A stretch of DNA of 64,000 nucleotides from Myxococcota bacterium (GCA_041389495.1 JAWKRT010000001.1:1984001-2048000), one strand, 5' to 3'. Counted from the first letter of the stretch, positions 43,406-52,789 are shown. Program-made: numbers and translations. The notes: generated by a model not told the origin, from the sequence alone.

Positions 43406-43553
43406 GATCACCCCCTCCGCGCGTCCGCTCGCGACCGGCGTCCGCCGCCGCCCGCTCGCGAATGCCCGACTACATCCGCCTACGGGCGGCGCGCGTCCGT
43501 GACCCGGGTCACGACGCGCCCCGATCGGTCGCAGGTCGATGTGTCTGGAGCGG

Positions 43554-44363
43554 TCACATCGATCGGATGTCTTGCGTCTGGGGTGATCGACACACGTGAA
43601 AGGCGACGATCGCGGCCGCGACCGCCGCGTTGAGCGACTCGCTGCCCGCCGCCATCGGGATCCGCACGGTCTCGTCGAGCTGGTCGCGGACGCGTTCCGA
43701 GATCCCCACGGTCTCGCCTCCCACGACGTGCACGGAGCGGGCGCCGAGCGGAGCGGCGAAGACGTCGACCGCTCCGCGCGCGTCGAGGCCGACGGTCTGG
43801 AAGCCCGCGGCGCGAAAGGCGGCGAGCGCGTCCGCGAGCGCGTCGCAGCGCGCGATGCGCGCCCGCAGCACGGCGCCCGCCGACGCCTTCACGACGAGGC
43901 CCTGGATCCAGGGCGTCCCGTGGCGCGGCCACAGGATGCCGTCGATGCCCGCCGCGACCGCCGAGCGCACGATCATGCCCGCGTTCTGCGCGTTCGTGAC
44001 GCCGTCGAGCGCGAGCCAGCGCGCCCGCGCGGGCGGCGCGCCGCGCAGCTCCTCGAGCGCGTCGAGCTCGTGGACGCCGAGCAGCTCCGCGCGCGCCGCG
44101 ATGCCCTGGTCGTGGCGCGCGTCGCGCGAGAGCTCGTGCACGCGCGCCACCGAGGTGATCGCACAGCGCACACCGCGCTCGCGACACGCCGCCTCGACCT
44201 CGCGCCGCGCCGCGGCCGGCGCGCCGCGCGCGACGCGCACCTCGTCGACGCGCACGCCCTCGCACGCGAGCGCATCGAGCACGCTGCGGCGCCCGAACAG
44301 CGCGACGCGCGCGTCGCGCGAAGGGGGAGCGCTCGAGCTCGGAGGCGGATGCAGCGGGGGCAC
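43554..44363 (-). CDS. SpoU/TrmH family RNA 2'-O-methyltransferase
   Basis: A 269-residue RNA methyltransferase. The N-terminal substrate-binding domain has VALFGRRSVLDALACEGVRV. The SpoU domain shows motif 1 LDGVTNAQNAGMIVRSA near 131, and motifs 2 and 3 VHVVGGETVGISERV and VRIPMAAGSESLNAAVAAAI at the end, which form the trefoil knot and S-adenosylmethionine site. The family methylates tRNA G18 or 23S rRNA G2251 and others; the target is unclear. The GTG start at 44363 is the most likely since the protein N-terminal to it is arginine-rich. Confidence 0.9.
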   Translation of the reverse strand: MPPLHPPPSSSAPPSRDARVALFGRRSVLDALACEGVRVDEVRVARGAPAAARREVEAACRERGVRCAITSVARVHELSRDARHDQGIAARAELLGVHELDALEELRGAPPARARWLALDGVTNAQNAGMIVRSAVAAGIDGILWPRHGTPWIQGLVVKASAGAVLRARIARCDALADALAAFRAAGFQTVGLDARGAVDVFAAPLGARSVHVVGGETVGISERVRDQLDETVRIPMAAGSESLNAAVAAAIVAFHVCRSPQTQDIRSM

Positions 44364-44781
44364 GGGGGCGACTTCCTCGCTCGGCTTCCTCGGAAGGGAG
44401 ATGCGCGGCGCGGCGAAGATAGGTCGCGCAGCGCGGCGCGGCCGCGCGCGAACTCGCGCGCGGCGAACGCCGCCGCGGCGCACATCCCGCTTGACCGCGC
44501 GCCCGCGCCGCGCGTAGGGTGCGAATTGCACGGGCCAACCGTCCGGCTCGTTCGAGGCGGAGCGCGAGCATCGCCAGTGCCGACCGCGCGGCGGCTCACC
44601 CACCCATCGGTGGGGCGCCGACTGCGCGAGGAGGCGACCGCGCACGTCACGCCGCGCGACGGCAGGGAACCGCGCGACGATTGGACGGACCGGCGCCCGG
44701 GAGGAGAGGGTGACCTCCTCCCGGGCGCCCCCCAACCGCGCCCGCTCCGCTCGCCCGTTCTGTTCGTTAGGCTGCCGCGCC
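44364..44781. other. Divergent intergenic region SpoU methyltransferase / hydrolase
   Basis: This 418-base stretch has no gene I can support. It contains a candidate plus-strand promoter at 44491-44520. A run CTCTCCTCCCGG near 44700 with its complement nearby could form a hairpin in the leader of the hydrolase gene. Confidence 0.45.
44491..44520 (+). promoter_or_regulatory. Candidate promoter for the hydrolase gene
   Basis: TTGACC at 44491-44496 and TAGGGT at 44515-44520, with an 18-base spacer, face the hydrolase gene. The leader would be long, about 260 bases. Confidence 0.4.
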
Positions 44782-45633
44782 GTGTACGCGACGGTGAACG
44801 GAGTGCGGCTCTACTTCGACGTCGATGGCGAGGCGCTCGCGGTCGACGGGGCGCGCATGCGCGCGAAGCCGACGCTCGTGCTGCTGCACGGCGGGCCGGG
44901 CGCCGACCATTCGTACTTCAAGCCCGCGTTCGGGCGGCTTCGCGACGTCGCCCAGCTCGTGTACCTCGACCACCGCGCCAACGGGCGCAGCGAGCGCGGC
45001 GCGACCGACCACTGGCACCTCGCGCAGTGGGGCGACGACGTGCGCGCGTTCTGCGACGCGCTCGGCATCGAGCGCCCCATCGTGCTCGGCGTGTCGTTCG
45101 GCGGGATCGTCGCGCTCGCCTATGCGACGCGACACCCCGGGCACGCGCGCGCGCTCGTGCTGTCGAGCACGCAGGCGACGGTCACGCTGCCGCGCGTGCT
45201 CGCCGCGTTCGAGCGGCTCGGCGGGCCGCGCGCGCGCGACGCGGCGGAGCGCTTCTGGACGGCGCCCGACGCGGAAGCCCTCGCCGACTACGCCCGCCAC
45301 TGCTGGCCTTGCTATGCGCGCGCGCCGCGCGACCCGGACGTGCTCGCGCGCCAGGTGGTCCACCCCGAGGTCCTGATGCACTACGGCGCGCGCGAGGACG
45401 GGCGCTTCGACTATCGCGACGCGCTCGCGCGCATCGCGTGCCCCGCGCTCGTGCTCGGCGGCGAGGAGGACCCGATCACGCCCATCGCCGACGCCGAGGA
45501 CCTCGCGGCGGGCATCCCAGGCGCGCGGCTCGTGCGCTTTCCGGGCTGCGGGCACGGGATCTTCCAGGACGCGCCCGACGCCTACTTCGCGGCGGTCCGC
45601 GCCTTCGTCGAGGAGGTCGGCGGCGACGCCTAG
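44782..45633 (+). CDS. Alpha/beta hydrolase, proline-iminopeptidase-like
   Basis: A 283-residue alpha/beta hydrolase. LVLLHGGPGADHSYFKP supplies the oxyanion hole region, YLDHRANGRS the following strand, VLGVSFGGIVALAYA the nucleophile elbow with its serine near 105, and LVLGGEEDPITP and FPGCGHGIFQDAPD the acid and histidine of the triad. HGGPG and DHRANGRS are typical of proline iminopeptidase-type hydrolases (S33). The substrate is unknown. GTG at 44782 starts at the conserved N-terminus; ATG at 44710 adds 24 residues of low quality. Confidence 0.88.
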   Translation: MYATVNGVRLYFDVDGEALAVDGARMRAKPTLVLLHGGPGADHSYFKPAFGRLRDVAQLVYLDHRANGRSERGATDHWHLAQWGDDVRAFCDALGIERPIVLGVSFGGIVALAYATRHPGHARALVLSSTQATVTLPRVLAAFERLGGPRARDAAERFWTAPDAEALADYARHCWPCYARAPRDPDVLARQVVHPEVLMHYGAREDGRFDYRDALARIACPALVLGGEEDPITPIADAEDLAAGIPGARLVRFPGCGHGIFQDAPDAYFAAVRAFVEEVGGDA

Positions 45634-47423
45634 CGAGCGCCGCGGGGCGTGAAGCGCACGAAGCGGACGCCGGTCGCCGGGTCGCGGTGGACCTCCTCGA
45701 ACGACCAGGCGTCGAGCGGCTGCGCGCGCAGGAAGGAGAGGCGGCCGTAGGCGGCGCGCAGCGCGTCCGACGGCGGGAGCGCGGCGTCGACCTCGAGCGG
45801 GTAGCCGACGGTCGCGAGCAGCGTGAAGCCGCGCGCCCGCGCGATCGCGAGGAGCTCGCCGCGCCGGCGCGCGGCGTCCGCCTCCCGGTCGAGCGCGAGG
45901 CCCGTCCCGTTCATGACGGGGCGCGCGAGCGCGTGCGCGACGATGCCGTCGTCGATCTCGAGCACGCCGCAGCCGGGACACGCCGCGTCGAGCGCGGCGT
46001 CGACGATCGGCCCGCGCGTCCAGAACGCGAGGTAGACGTCGTGCACGGAGCTCTCGAGCTTCGTCTCGGCGAAGGCGTTCGCGCGGGCGAGCACGAAGAG
46101 CGCGGCGAGTGCGATCGCCGCCGCGCGCGCGGGCGCGGCCACGCGCGCGAGCGCGCGCGAGATCCACAGGGCGCCGATGCCGCTCGCGGCGAGGATCGAC
46201 AGCGGGTAGTACCAGTGTCCCTGGTGCCAGAGGTGCACGGCCGCGAAGCCGTAGCCTCCCTTGAGCAGGACGTAGACGGCGAGCCAGGTCGCGATGGCGC
46301 GCACGCGCGCGTCGAGGTCCGCGTGCCGCGCGCGGCGCTCGCGGACGAGCCACGCGAGCGCGACGCCACACGGCACGACCATCTGCGCGACGCGGTACGC
46401 CTGCTCGCTCCACAGCACGGCCCCGCGCCCGAGCGGGTCGGCGAAGGGGAGCAGCGTCGTGAGGAGCGCGTAGCCGTTGCGGAGCAGGGCGGGCACCTCC
46501 CCGCCGAACTTCGCCGCGCCGCTCACCGGCATCGCCATGCCCGAGTAGCTCGCGTTGTACGCGAGCAGCGCACCGACGCCGAGCGCGGGTGCCCACGCGA
46601 CGCGCACCGCGCGCGCGATCGCGCCGCGCACGTCGCGCGCCGACGCGGCCGTGCACGCCGCCGCTGCGACGACGAGCAGCGCGTCGTCGAGCCGCGCGAG
46701 CACGAGCGCGGTCGCGAGCGCGGCGGCGAACGGGTGCGCGAGGCGGCGATCGAGCGGCGCCCCGCGCGGGCCGCCCGACGCGAACAGCACGAGCGCGCCG
46801 CCGAGCGCGAGCGAGAGCGGCGTCTCCATCCCGTTCGCGAACGACCAGATCGAGCCGTAGTGCGGGTTGAACGCCGGAACGACGAGCGCGTAGAGCCCGG
46901 GCGCGACGGCGACCACGGCGAGCGCGGCGCGCCCGGTCGCGAGCGCGAACGCCGCGGCGAAGGCCGCGGCGCCGAGCGACACGAGCGCCACGCTCGCGAG
47001 GAACGCGACGTCGATCTGCTGCGCGCGCGTGAGGTCGAAGGCCGAGGTGGCGAGCGCGAGCGCCCACTCCCAGAGCGGGTGGAATCCGTTCGTCGCGCGC
47101 TCGCCGTCGAACGTGAAGCCCGGGAAGGCGCGCGAGCGATCGGCGATCGCGAGGTAGTAGAAGGAGTCGGCGGCGAGCATGCGGAAGGCGCCGGCGAGGC
47201 CCGCGCGCGCGTACACGAGGAGCGGCGGGTAGGCGGCCGCGATCGCGGCGGCGAGCGCGGCGAGCGCCGCCGCGCGCCGCACCGCCGCGCGGTCCGCACC
47301 CGCTCGGTCGCCGCCCGCTCGGTCGCCGCCCGCGCGGTCGCCGCCCGCTCGGTCGCTGCCCGCGCGGTCCTCCGTCGCAGGCCCGCGCTCACTCGCCGCC
47401 CGCGCCACGGGCCTCCTCCTCAC
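45630..47423 (-). CDS. GT-C-like membrane protein with tandem-repeat N-terminus
   Basis: A 597-residue polytopic membrane protein with about eleven hydrophobic segments. In the first extracytoplasmic loop, AADSFYYLAIADRSRAFPG followed by FTFDGERATNGFHPLWEW matches GT-C glycosyltransferases of the ArnT/RgtA-like kind, which often have DD(A/S)(F/Y)YY at that point, though here the second acid is Ser. Residues 20-45 repeat DRAGG, encoded by a 15-bp tandem repeat. The start (GTG 47423) is 35 bases inside the gene before it. It likely transfers a sugar from a lipid carrier outside the membrane; target unknown. Confidence 0.72.
   Translation of the reverse strand: MRRRPVARAASERGPATEDRAGSDRAGGDRAGGDRAGGDRAGADRAAVRRAAALAALAAAIAAAYPPLLVYARAGLAGAFRMLAADSFYYLAIADRSRAFPGFTFDGERATNGFHPLWEWALALATSAFDLTRAQQIDVAFLASVALVSLGAAAFAAAFALATGRAALAVVAVAPGLYALVVPAFNPHYGSIWSFANGMETPLSLALGGALVLFASGGPRGAPLDRRLAHPFAAALATALVLARLDDALLVVAAAACTAASARDVRGAIARAVRVAWAPALGVGALLAYNASYSGMAMPVSGAAKFGGEVPALLRNGYALLTTLLPFADPLGRGAVLWSEQAYRVAQMVVPCGVALAWLVRERRARHADLDARVRAIATWLAVYVLLKGGYGFAAVHLWHQGHWYYPLSILAASGIGALWISRALARVAAPARAAAIALAALFVLARANAFAETKLESSVHDVYLAFWTRGPIVDAALDAACPGCGVLEIDDGIVAHALARPVMNGTGLALDREADAARRRGELLAIARARGFTLLATVGYPLEVDAALPPSDALRAAYGRLSFLRAQPLDAWSFEEVHRDPATGVRFVRFTPRGAR
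47301..47369 (-). repeat. 15-bp tandem repeat in the GT-C-like gene
   Basis: Four and a half copies of a 15-base unit (CGCTCGGTCGCCGCC, plus-strand sense, with single-base variants) encode the DRAGG/DRAGS/DRAGA repeats near the N-terminus. As the unit is a multiple of three, copy changes would alter length but not frame. Confidence 0.85.
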
Positions 47424-49065
47424 CGCGCGCGTTCCCTTCGCACGCCTCGCACGCGAGCTCGAGCACGGTGTAGCGGCCGATCTCCTGCGCGTGGACGGCG
47501 CGGGCGGCGAGCGTCGCGATGCCGGGCGCGGCGCGCCCGGTCGGGAGCACCGCGTAGCGGATGCGCGCGTCGCGCACGAGCGCGAGCAGCGCGTCGCGCG
47601 CCGCGTCGTCGTCGCGCGTCGTCCAGTCGGCCACCTGCTCGCTCCGCTCGCGGTAGCGCGGCGTCAGGAAGTGATGGCCGACGTAGACGCGGTGCGGTGT
47701 GAAGGCGGGCAGCACGTTGCCGAGCCGCGGCCCGGTGAGCGCGTTTCCGGGCGGGCGCGCGGCGAGCGCGTCGGCGATCGCCGCGTACTCGGCGGGAACG
47801 CGGTGCGCGCCGTCGCGCGCGTCGACGACGGACTCGGCCGTGTGGAGCACGGGCGCGGCGAGCGTCGCCGCGCAGAGCGCGAGCGCACCGGGGCGGAGCG
47901 CGCGCGCGTCGCTCCACGCGCGCGCGAAGGCGGGCGCGGCCAGGATGCACAGCGGGACGTGGAGCTGCGCGGCGAAGTGGTAGCCGTTCAGCAGCGACGA
48001 GGTGTGCAGCCAGATCGCGGCGCCGATCCACGCGAGCAGCGCGAAGCGGAGCGGATGCGCGCCGCGCACCCAGTCGCGCGCGCCGCGCAGCGCGAGCACG
48101 CAGAGGCCGCCGTAGACGAGCGGGTACCAGAACGGCGACAGCTGCTGGTCGCCGAGCGCCGCGGCGGCGGTCGTCGCGAACACGGGGTCGCGGCGTTGCC
48201 AGCCGGCGAGCGCGGCGACCGCGAGCGCACCGGCCGCGGCGCCGGCGGCGATCGCGGGCGCGCGCAGCCCCGTCCGCACGTCGCGCGCCGCGTCCCCTCG
48301 CGCGAGCTCGACGAGCAGGTGCGCGAGCAGCACGGCGCCGAGCGCGACGGCCGAGTACGGGTGGAGCAGGTAGAGCGCGGGCAGGCCCGCGGCGAGCGCG
48401 GCTCCGCGCGCGGCGGCGGTGCGCGCAGCGGCGCCGTCCGTCCGCCACGCGAGCGCGAGCAGGGAGAGGGCGAGTGCGCCGCCCGCGAGCCAGAGCGGGT
48501 TGTAGGCGGCCGCGAAGCTCGTCCACCCGTTCATCTGCCACGTGGCCTGCGCGAGCTCCGCGCGCGCCTCGACGGGGAGGGCCGCGCCGAGTGGGCGGGC
48601 CAGCACTTCGAGCCCGCCCGAGAACGCGACGAGCACGCACGCGAGCGCGCGCTCGCGCGGCGCGGCGACGAAGAGCGCGAGCACGCGCCACAGCGCGGCG
48701 AACCACGCGAAGAGGAGCGGCACGCGCGCGAGCTCGAGCCACGTCGTGAGGGCGCCGCCGGCGAGCGCGTGCACGGCGCCGACGAGGGCGAGCAGCGGCA
48801 GCGCGAAGCGCCCGTCCTGGGGCTCGGTCGTGAACGGATCGGCGACGAACAGCGCGCCCGTCGCCGCGCTCTCGCGCGCGAACGCGACGTACTGCAGGAG
48901 ATCCTTCGGGATGTAGCCGACGTGGAGCAGCGCCGACCCCGCGCCCGGATCGCTCGCGTACGTCGCGATCCACGGGAGCGCGCGCAACGCGGCGATCGTG
49001 CCGGGAAGCAGCCAGAGCCACCGCGGAGGCCGATCGGTCGGCTGCGTCGCGCTCGAGGTCGCCAT
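47389..49065 (-). CDS. Polytopic membrane protein, GT-C/dolichyl-type transferase-like
   Basis: A 558-residue membrane protein with about ten hydrophobic segments. The first loop has ATYASDPGAGSALLHVGYIP then KDLLQYVAFARESAATGALF and FTTEPQDGR, a layout common to uncharacterised GT-C-like proteins in which an early acidic loop binds the donor. The C-terminal 150 residues are soluble (GPRLGNVLPAFTPHRVYVGH). The ATG at 49065 follows a GAGGTCGCC purine patch; upstream arginine-rich sequence is rejected. It overlaps the next gene by 35 bases, so the two probably work together in surface glycan synthesis. Confidence 0.65.
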   Translation of the reverse strand: MATSSATQPTDRPPRWLWLLPGTIAALRALPWIATYASDPGAGSALLHVGYIPKDLLQYVAFARESAATGALFVADPFTTEPQDGRFALPLLALVGAVHALAGGALTTWLELARVPLLFAWFAALWRVLALFVAAPRERALACVLVAFSGGLEVLARPLGAALPVEARAELAQATWQMNGWTSFAAAYNPLWLAGGALALSLLALAWRTDGAAARTAAARGAALAAGLPALYLLHPYSAVALGAVLLAHLLVELARGDAARDVRTGLRAPAIAAGAAAGALAVAALAGWQRRDPVFATTAAAALGDQQLSPFWYPLVYGGLCVLALRGARDWVRGAHPLRFALLAWIGAAIWLHTSSLLNGYHFAAQLHVPLCILAAPAFARAWSDARALRPGALALCAATLAAPVLHTAESVVDARDGAHRVPAEYAAIADALAARPPGNALTGPRLGNVLPAFTPHRVYVGHHFLTPRYRERSEQVADWTTRDDDAARDALLALVRDARIRYAVLPTGRAAPGIATLAARAVHAQEIGRYTVLELACEACEGNARGEEEARGAGGE

Positions 49066-49275
49066 GCGCGCGGCGAGGGTAACCGACGCGCGCGTTCGCG
49101 CGGCCCGGATGCGCGGGGTAGTCTCCGCCCTTCGCCCGCACCGGCGCGCGCCCGCGGCGCGCTCCGCATCGCGGCGCCGCGCGCCGCCGTGCACCGCCGG
49201 CGGCCGCCGCCGGAACACGACGGTCTGCCGGTGGAGCGCGACGACGCGCCGGCGGAACGCAACGAGAGGGAAGCC

Positions 49276-49683
49276 ATGAGCGAGTCCGAGAGCCCCAACG
49301 ATCCCCGGTCGATGGCCGAGCTCGCGGTCGACCGCGACAACCTCTACCGCGAGGACGTCGTGACCGACCTGCGCGCCGCGACGATCCGCCGCCTCGTCCC
49401 GATCCGCGCCGACGGCAGCGACGACCCGTCGCGCGAGACGCTCTTCCTGGCCGAGACGCAGCTGCTCACCCAGGCCGGCCTGCTGCCCGTGCAGGCGCGG
49501 CTCGAGTCGACGACGCTCGCCGCCGCGCTCGACGAGTTCCCGAACGCGATCCAGAAGGCCGTCGATCGCATGGTCGAGGAGGCGCGCGAGATGCAGCGCC
49601 GCGAGGCGTCGCGCATCGTGGTGCCGACGCCCGACCTCACCGGCGGCCCGCTCGGCCCCGGCGGCAAGATCCAGCTTCGCTAG
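49276..49683 (+). CDS. Hypothetical cytoplasmic protein, 135 residues
   Basis: A soluble protein of unrecognised family. It is acidic at first (SESESPNDPRSMAELAVDRD), contains the phrase LFLAETQLLTQAGLLPVQAR, then a helix with FPNAIQKAVDRMVEEAREMQ and a proline/glycine end. GAGAGGGAAGCC directly before the ATG is a good ribosome site. Clear codon bias and strong start make it a real gene. It has no operon partner. Confidence 0.7.
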   Translation: MSESESPNDPRSMAELAVDRDNLYREDVVTDLRAATIRRLVPIRADGSDDPSRETLFLAETQLLTQAGLLPVQARLESTTLAAALDEFPNAIQKAVDRMVEEAREMQRREASRIVVPTPDLTGGPLGPGGKIQLR

Positions 49684-49755
49684 GTCGGACTCTCGCGGTC
49701 CGCTCCGCCGGGTCGACGCGCGCGCGAGGCGCGGCCGACCCGGCGCGCCCGCCGC

Positions 49756-50598
49756 CTACTCGACGACGATCGTCGCGCGGCGGATCTCGAGCGGCTCGCT
49801 CGTCCGCCCGCTCCGCGAGCCGCGCTTCTCGAGCTCGCCGAGCGTCGCCATGCCCTCGGTGACCTCGCCGAACACGGTGTGCTTGCCGTCGAGATACGCG
49901 GTCTCGGTGAAGGTCAGGAAGAACTGGCTGCCGTCCGTGCCCGGGCCCGCGTTCGCCATGCTGAGCTTGCCCGGCCCGTCGTGGGAGCGGCCGCCCGCGA
50001 ACTCGCCCTCGTACTTGTAGCCGGGCCCGCCCGTGCCGTTGCCGATCGGGTCGCCACCCTGCGCCATGAATCCCGGGATCACGCGGTGGAAGCCGAGGCC
50101 GTCGTAGAAGCCGAGGCGCGTCAGGTAGATCGTGCTCGACGCGTGCATGGGCGCGGTGTCGGTGAAGAGCTTCGCCTTGATCTGGCCGTGGTTCGTCTCG
50201 AGCAGCCACGAGTAGGTGTGACCGGCGTCGAACGTCGCCTTCGGCGGCTTCGGGAGCGAGAGCCGCCAGCTCGGGTTCGTCTTGTCGATGTCCTGGCTCG
50301 CGATGAAGTCGTCGATCTGCTGCACGGCGTTGCGCGCCTCCGGTCGTGCGGCGCCGGGCGCCGCGGGTTGCTCGGCGCTCGGCGCCGGGGTGGGAGTGGC
50401 CGCGCCCTCGTGCGCGGCGCCTTCGTGTGCGTGCCCGTCGTGCTCGGCGTGCGCGCCGGACGCGGCGACGGCGTCGCCGTCGCCGCACGCGAGCGCGACG
50501 AGCAGCGGCAGTGCGCTCGCGATCGCCACCGCGCTTCGCGCGGCAGTGCGGCGCGCGGCGCCGCGCGGGGAACGGAACGTGGAGAGGGCTCGGTGCAT
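49756..50598 (-). CDS. Cyclophilin-type peptidyl-prolyl isomerase lipoprotein
   Basis: A 280-residue lipoprotein: signal peptide with the lipobox LVALAC near residue 34, a His/Asp/Ala-rich linker (HAEHDGHAHEGAAHEG), then a cyclophilin domain from about 125: LETNHGQIKAKLFTDTAP, FYDGLGFHRVIPGFMAQGGD with the catalytic Phe-His-Arg, GTDGSQFFLTF and HTVFGEVTEGM. It speeds proline isomerisation of envelope proteins. The His-rich linker might bind metal. The ATG at 50598 gives a proper signal peptide; earlier starts do not. Confidence 0.9.
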   Translation of the reverse strand: MHRALSTFRSPRGAARRTAARSAVAIASALPLLVALACGDGDAVAASGAHAEHDGHAHEGAAHEGAATPTPAPSAEQPAAPGAARPEARNAVQQIDDFIASQDIDKTNPSWRLSLPKPPKATFDAGHTYSWLLETNHGQIKAKLFTDTAPMHASSTIYLTRLGFYDGLGFHRVIPGFMAQGGDPIGNGTGGPGYKYEGEFAGGRSHDGPGKLSMANAGPGTDGSQFFLTFTETAYLDGKHTVFGEVTEGMATLGELEKRGSRSGRTSEPLEIRRATIVVE

Positions 50599-50732
50599 GG
50601 CGTCCTCGTCGCGTCGGGCGCGGGGCGCCGACGGGGCGCGAAGGGTAACGGCGCCCGCGCCGACGGCCAGCCGCGCGCCGCGCGCGCCGCGCGCCTTGCG
50701 ACGCCCGGTGGCCTCGACTACCACGCGATGCG

Positions 50733-52040
50733 ATGGATCCGTTCCAGCTCGCCGCGCTGCTGATCACGATCGCGGCCGCCTTCAGCTACGTGAACCATCG
50801 CTTCCTCGGCCTCCCGTCGTCGATCGGGCTGATGGCGCTCGGGCTCGCCGCGTCGCTGGTCGTGATCGCGGCGGGCGCCGTCTGGCCGGGCGTCAGCGAG
50901 CGCGCGGTGAAGGTGCTCGAGGCCGTCTCGTTCGACCGCGCGCTGATGGAGGGGATGCTCGGCTTCCTGCTCTTCGCGGGCGCGCTCCACGTCGACCTCG
51001 ACGACCTCTTCGAGCAGAAGGGCGTCATCGCGCTGACGGCGACGCTCGGCCTCCTGCTGTCGACGGCGATCGTCGGCGCGCTGCTCCATGCGGTCGCGGG
51101 CGCGCTCGGCCTCGACGTCTCGTTCGCCGTCTGCCTCGTGTTCGGCGCGCTGATCTCGCCGACCGATCCGATCGCCGTGCTCGCCATCCTGAAGTCGCTC
51201 GGTGCGCCGCGCACGCTCGCGACGAAGATCGCGGGCGAGTCGCTCTTCAACGACGGCGTCGCGGTCGTCGTCTTCCTCGCGCTCGTCGCGATCGCGGTCG
51301 GCGGCGACGCGCACGGCCACGCGCCCGACGCCGCGGGCATCGCGCAGCTCTTCGCCATGGAGGCGATCGGCGGCGTCGCCTACGGCCTCGCGATCGGGGG
51401 CGTCGGCTACGCGATGATGAAGAGCATCGAGGACTACCAGGTCGAGGTGCTGCTCTCGCTCGCGCTCGTCGCCGGCGGCTACTCGCTCGCGATGGCGCTG
51501 CACGTGTCGGGGCCGCTCGCGATGGTCGTGGCGGGCGTGTTCATCGGGAACACCGGGCGCCGCTTCGCGATGGGGCCGAAGACGCGCGAGCACCTCGACA
51601 CCTTCTGGCACCTCGTCGACGAGATGCTGAACGCGGTGCTCTTCGTGCTGATCGGGCTCGAGGTGCTCGTGATCGACTTCGCGCCCGCGTGGCTCGCCGT
51701 CGGCGTCGCGGCCGTGCCGATCGTGCTGCTCGCCCGCTTCCTCGCGGTCGCGCTGCCGGTGCAGGCGCTGCGTCGCTTCCGCCCGTTCACGCCGCACGCG
51801 ATCAAGGTGATGACGTGGGGCGGCCTGCGCGGCGGCATCTCCGTCGCGCTCGCGCTGTCGCTGCGCGAGACGCTGGGCGCGCGCGACCTCGCCACCTACG
51901 AAGGGATCGTGCTCGCGACGTACGTCGTGGTCGTGTTCTCGATCGCGGTGCAGGGCGCGACGATGGCGCCGCTCTTGCGGCGGCTCGGCCTCGCGAACGC
52001 GCCCGGCGCGTCGCACGCGCACGCGGTCGTTACCGACTAA
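50733..52040 (+). CDS. Na+/H+ antiporter, CPA1 (NhaP-like)
   Basis: A 435-residue antiporter with about 12 membrane segments. LVFGALISPTDPIAVLAILK (about 133-152) carries the TDP motif, and GESLFNDGVAVVVFLAL the ND ion-binding pair, which together define the CPA1 family. WGGLRGGISVALALSL near 362 is the conserved segment with the structural arginine. It exchanges Na+ or K+ for protons across the inner membrane. It is flanked by the divergent cyclophilin gene and its end overlaps the convergent SMUG1 gene by four bases. Confidence 0.92.
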   Translation: MDPFQLAALLITIAAAFSYVNHRFLGLPSSIGLMALGLAASLVVIAAGAVWPGVSERAVKVLEAVSFDRALMEGMLGFLLFAGALHVDLDDLFEQKGVIALTATLGLLLSTAIVGALLHAVAGALGLDVSFAVCLVFGALISPTDPIAVLAILKSLGAPRTLATKIAGESLFNDGVAVVVFLALVAIAVGGDAHGHAPDAAGIAQLFAMEAIGGVAYGLAIGGVGYAMMKSIEDYQVEVLLSLALVAGGYSLAMALHVSGPLAMVVAGVFIGNTGRRFAMGPKTREHLDTFWHLVDEMLNAVLFVLIGLEVLVIDFAPAWLAVGVAAVPIVLLARFLAVALPVQALRRFRPFTPHAIKVMTWGGLRGGISVALALSLRETLGARDLATYEGIVLATYVVVVFSIAVQGATMAPLLRRLGLANAPGASHAHAVVTD

Positions 52041-52789
52041 CGAGCGGCCCGCCCGCCCGCGCCGCACACGCCGAGGGCGCGCAGCTGCGCGCGCGCCTCG
52101 CCCGCCCAGTCGCGGTTCGCGCGCGGGCTGGCCGGGCTCGGGTGCAGCACGCTCCCGCGCCGCACGCGGTCGCCGAGCACGCATTCCGCGCGCGCCGCGG
52201 CGAACGCGCCGATGCCGATCACCCACTCGGGCTCGAGCGCGTCGACGACGGCCGCGAGGTGCCGGTCGCAGGCCGCGTAGAGCGGCTCGCGCTCGCGCGC
52301 CGGGAGCTTGTCGGGGGTGCGGTTGCGCCCGCTCTCCTCCATGAACACGAGCGGGCAGTAGTTCGCGACGAAGTGGTCGGCGAAGAAGCGCTCGGGGCGC
52401 TCCCAGTGGGCGGCGACGGCGCCCCACAGGCGCGCGCCGCTCACCTCGCTGCGCGCGCACGCGAAGCCCTCGACCGGGCGCTTCGGGTGCTCGCGCGCAG
52501 GCCGATCGATGCGCGCTTCGATCCCGAGCCAGTCGCGCACGTGCGCGACCTCGCCGAACGGCACGCCCGTCTGCGCCATGCCGAACGGGCCCGGGTTCAT
52601 GCCGACGAACACGACGCGCTTGCGCGCCGCGCCGAAGCGCTGGAGGTACGCGCGGTGCGCGCGCCACGCGTAGGCGAGGGGGTCGTAGACGTGCGTGACG
52701 GGCGCGGCGAAGCGCAGGGCGTCGACCTCGTCGCGAAGCGATCGCGCCGCGCGCTCGAGGCGGCGCGCGACGCCGGACGCGCCGCTCAT
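52037..52789 (-). CDS. SMUG1-type uracil-DNA glycosylase
   Basis: A 250-residue single-strand-selective glycosylase that removes uracil and hydroxymethyluracil from DNA. The first active-site motif is FVGMNPGPFGMAQTGVPFGE near 80, the substrate site has FVANYCPLVFME near 160, and the second is VLHPSPASPRANRDW near 221. SMUG1 occurs in animals and in few bacteria, chiefly planctomycetes, deltaproteobacteria and the like. The ATG overlaps the stop of the pseudo-kinase gene as ATGA, so the two are coupled. Confidence 0.92.
   Translation of the reverse strand: MSGASGVARRLERAARSLRDEVDALRFAAPVTHVYDPLAYAWRAHRAYLQRFGAARKRVVFVGMNPGPFGMAQTGVPFGEVAHVRDWLGIEARIDRPAREHPKRPVEGFACARSEVSGARLWGAVAAHWERPERFFADHFVANYCPLVFMEESGRNRTPDKLPAREREPLYAACDRHLAAVVDALEPEWVIGIGAFAAARAECVLGDRVRRGSVLHPSPASPRANRDWAGEARAQLRALGVCGAGGRAAR

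Noticed and set aside
43530..43590. Inverted-looking ACATCGATCGGATGT region as a regulator binding site
   Set aside because: It falls across the end of the SpoU methyltransferase coding sequence, and the symmetry is short.
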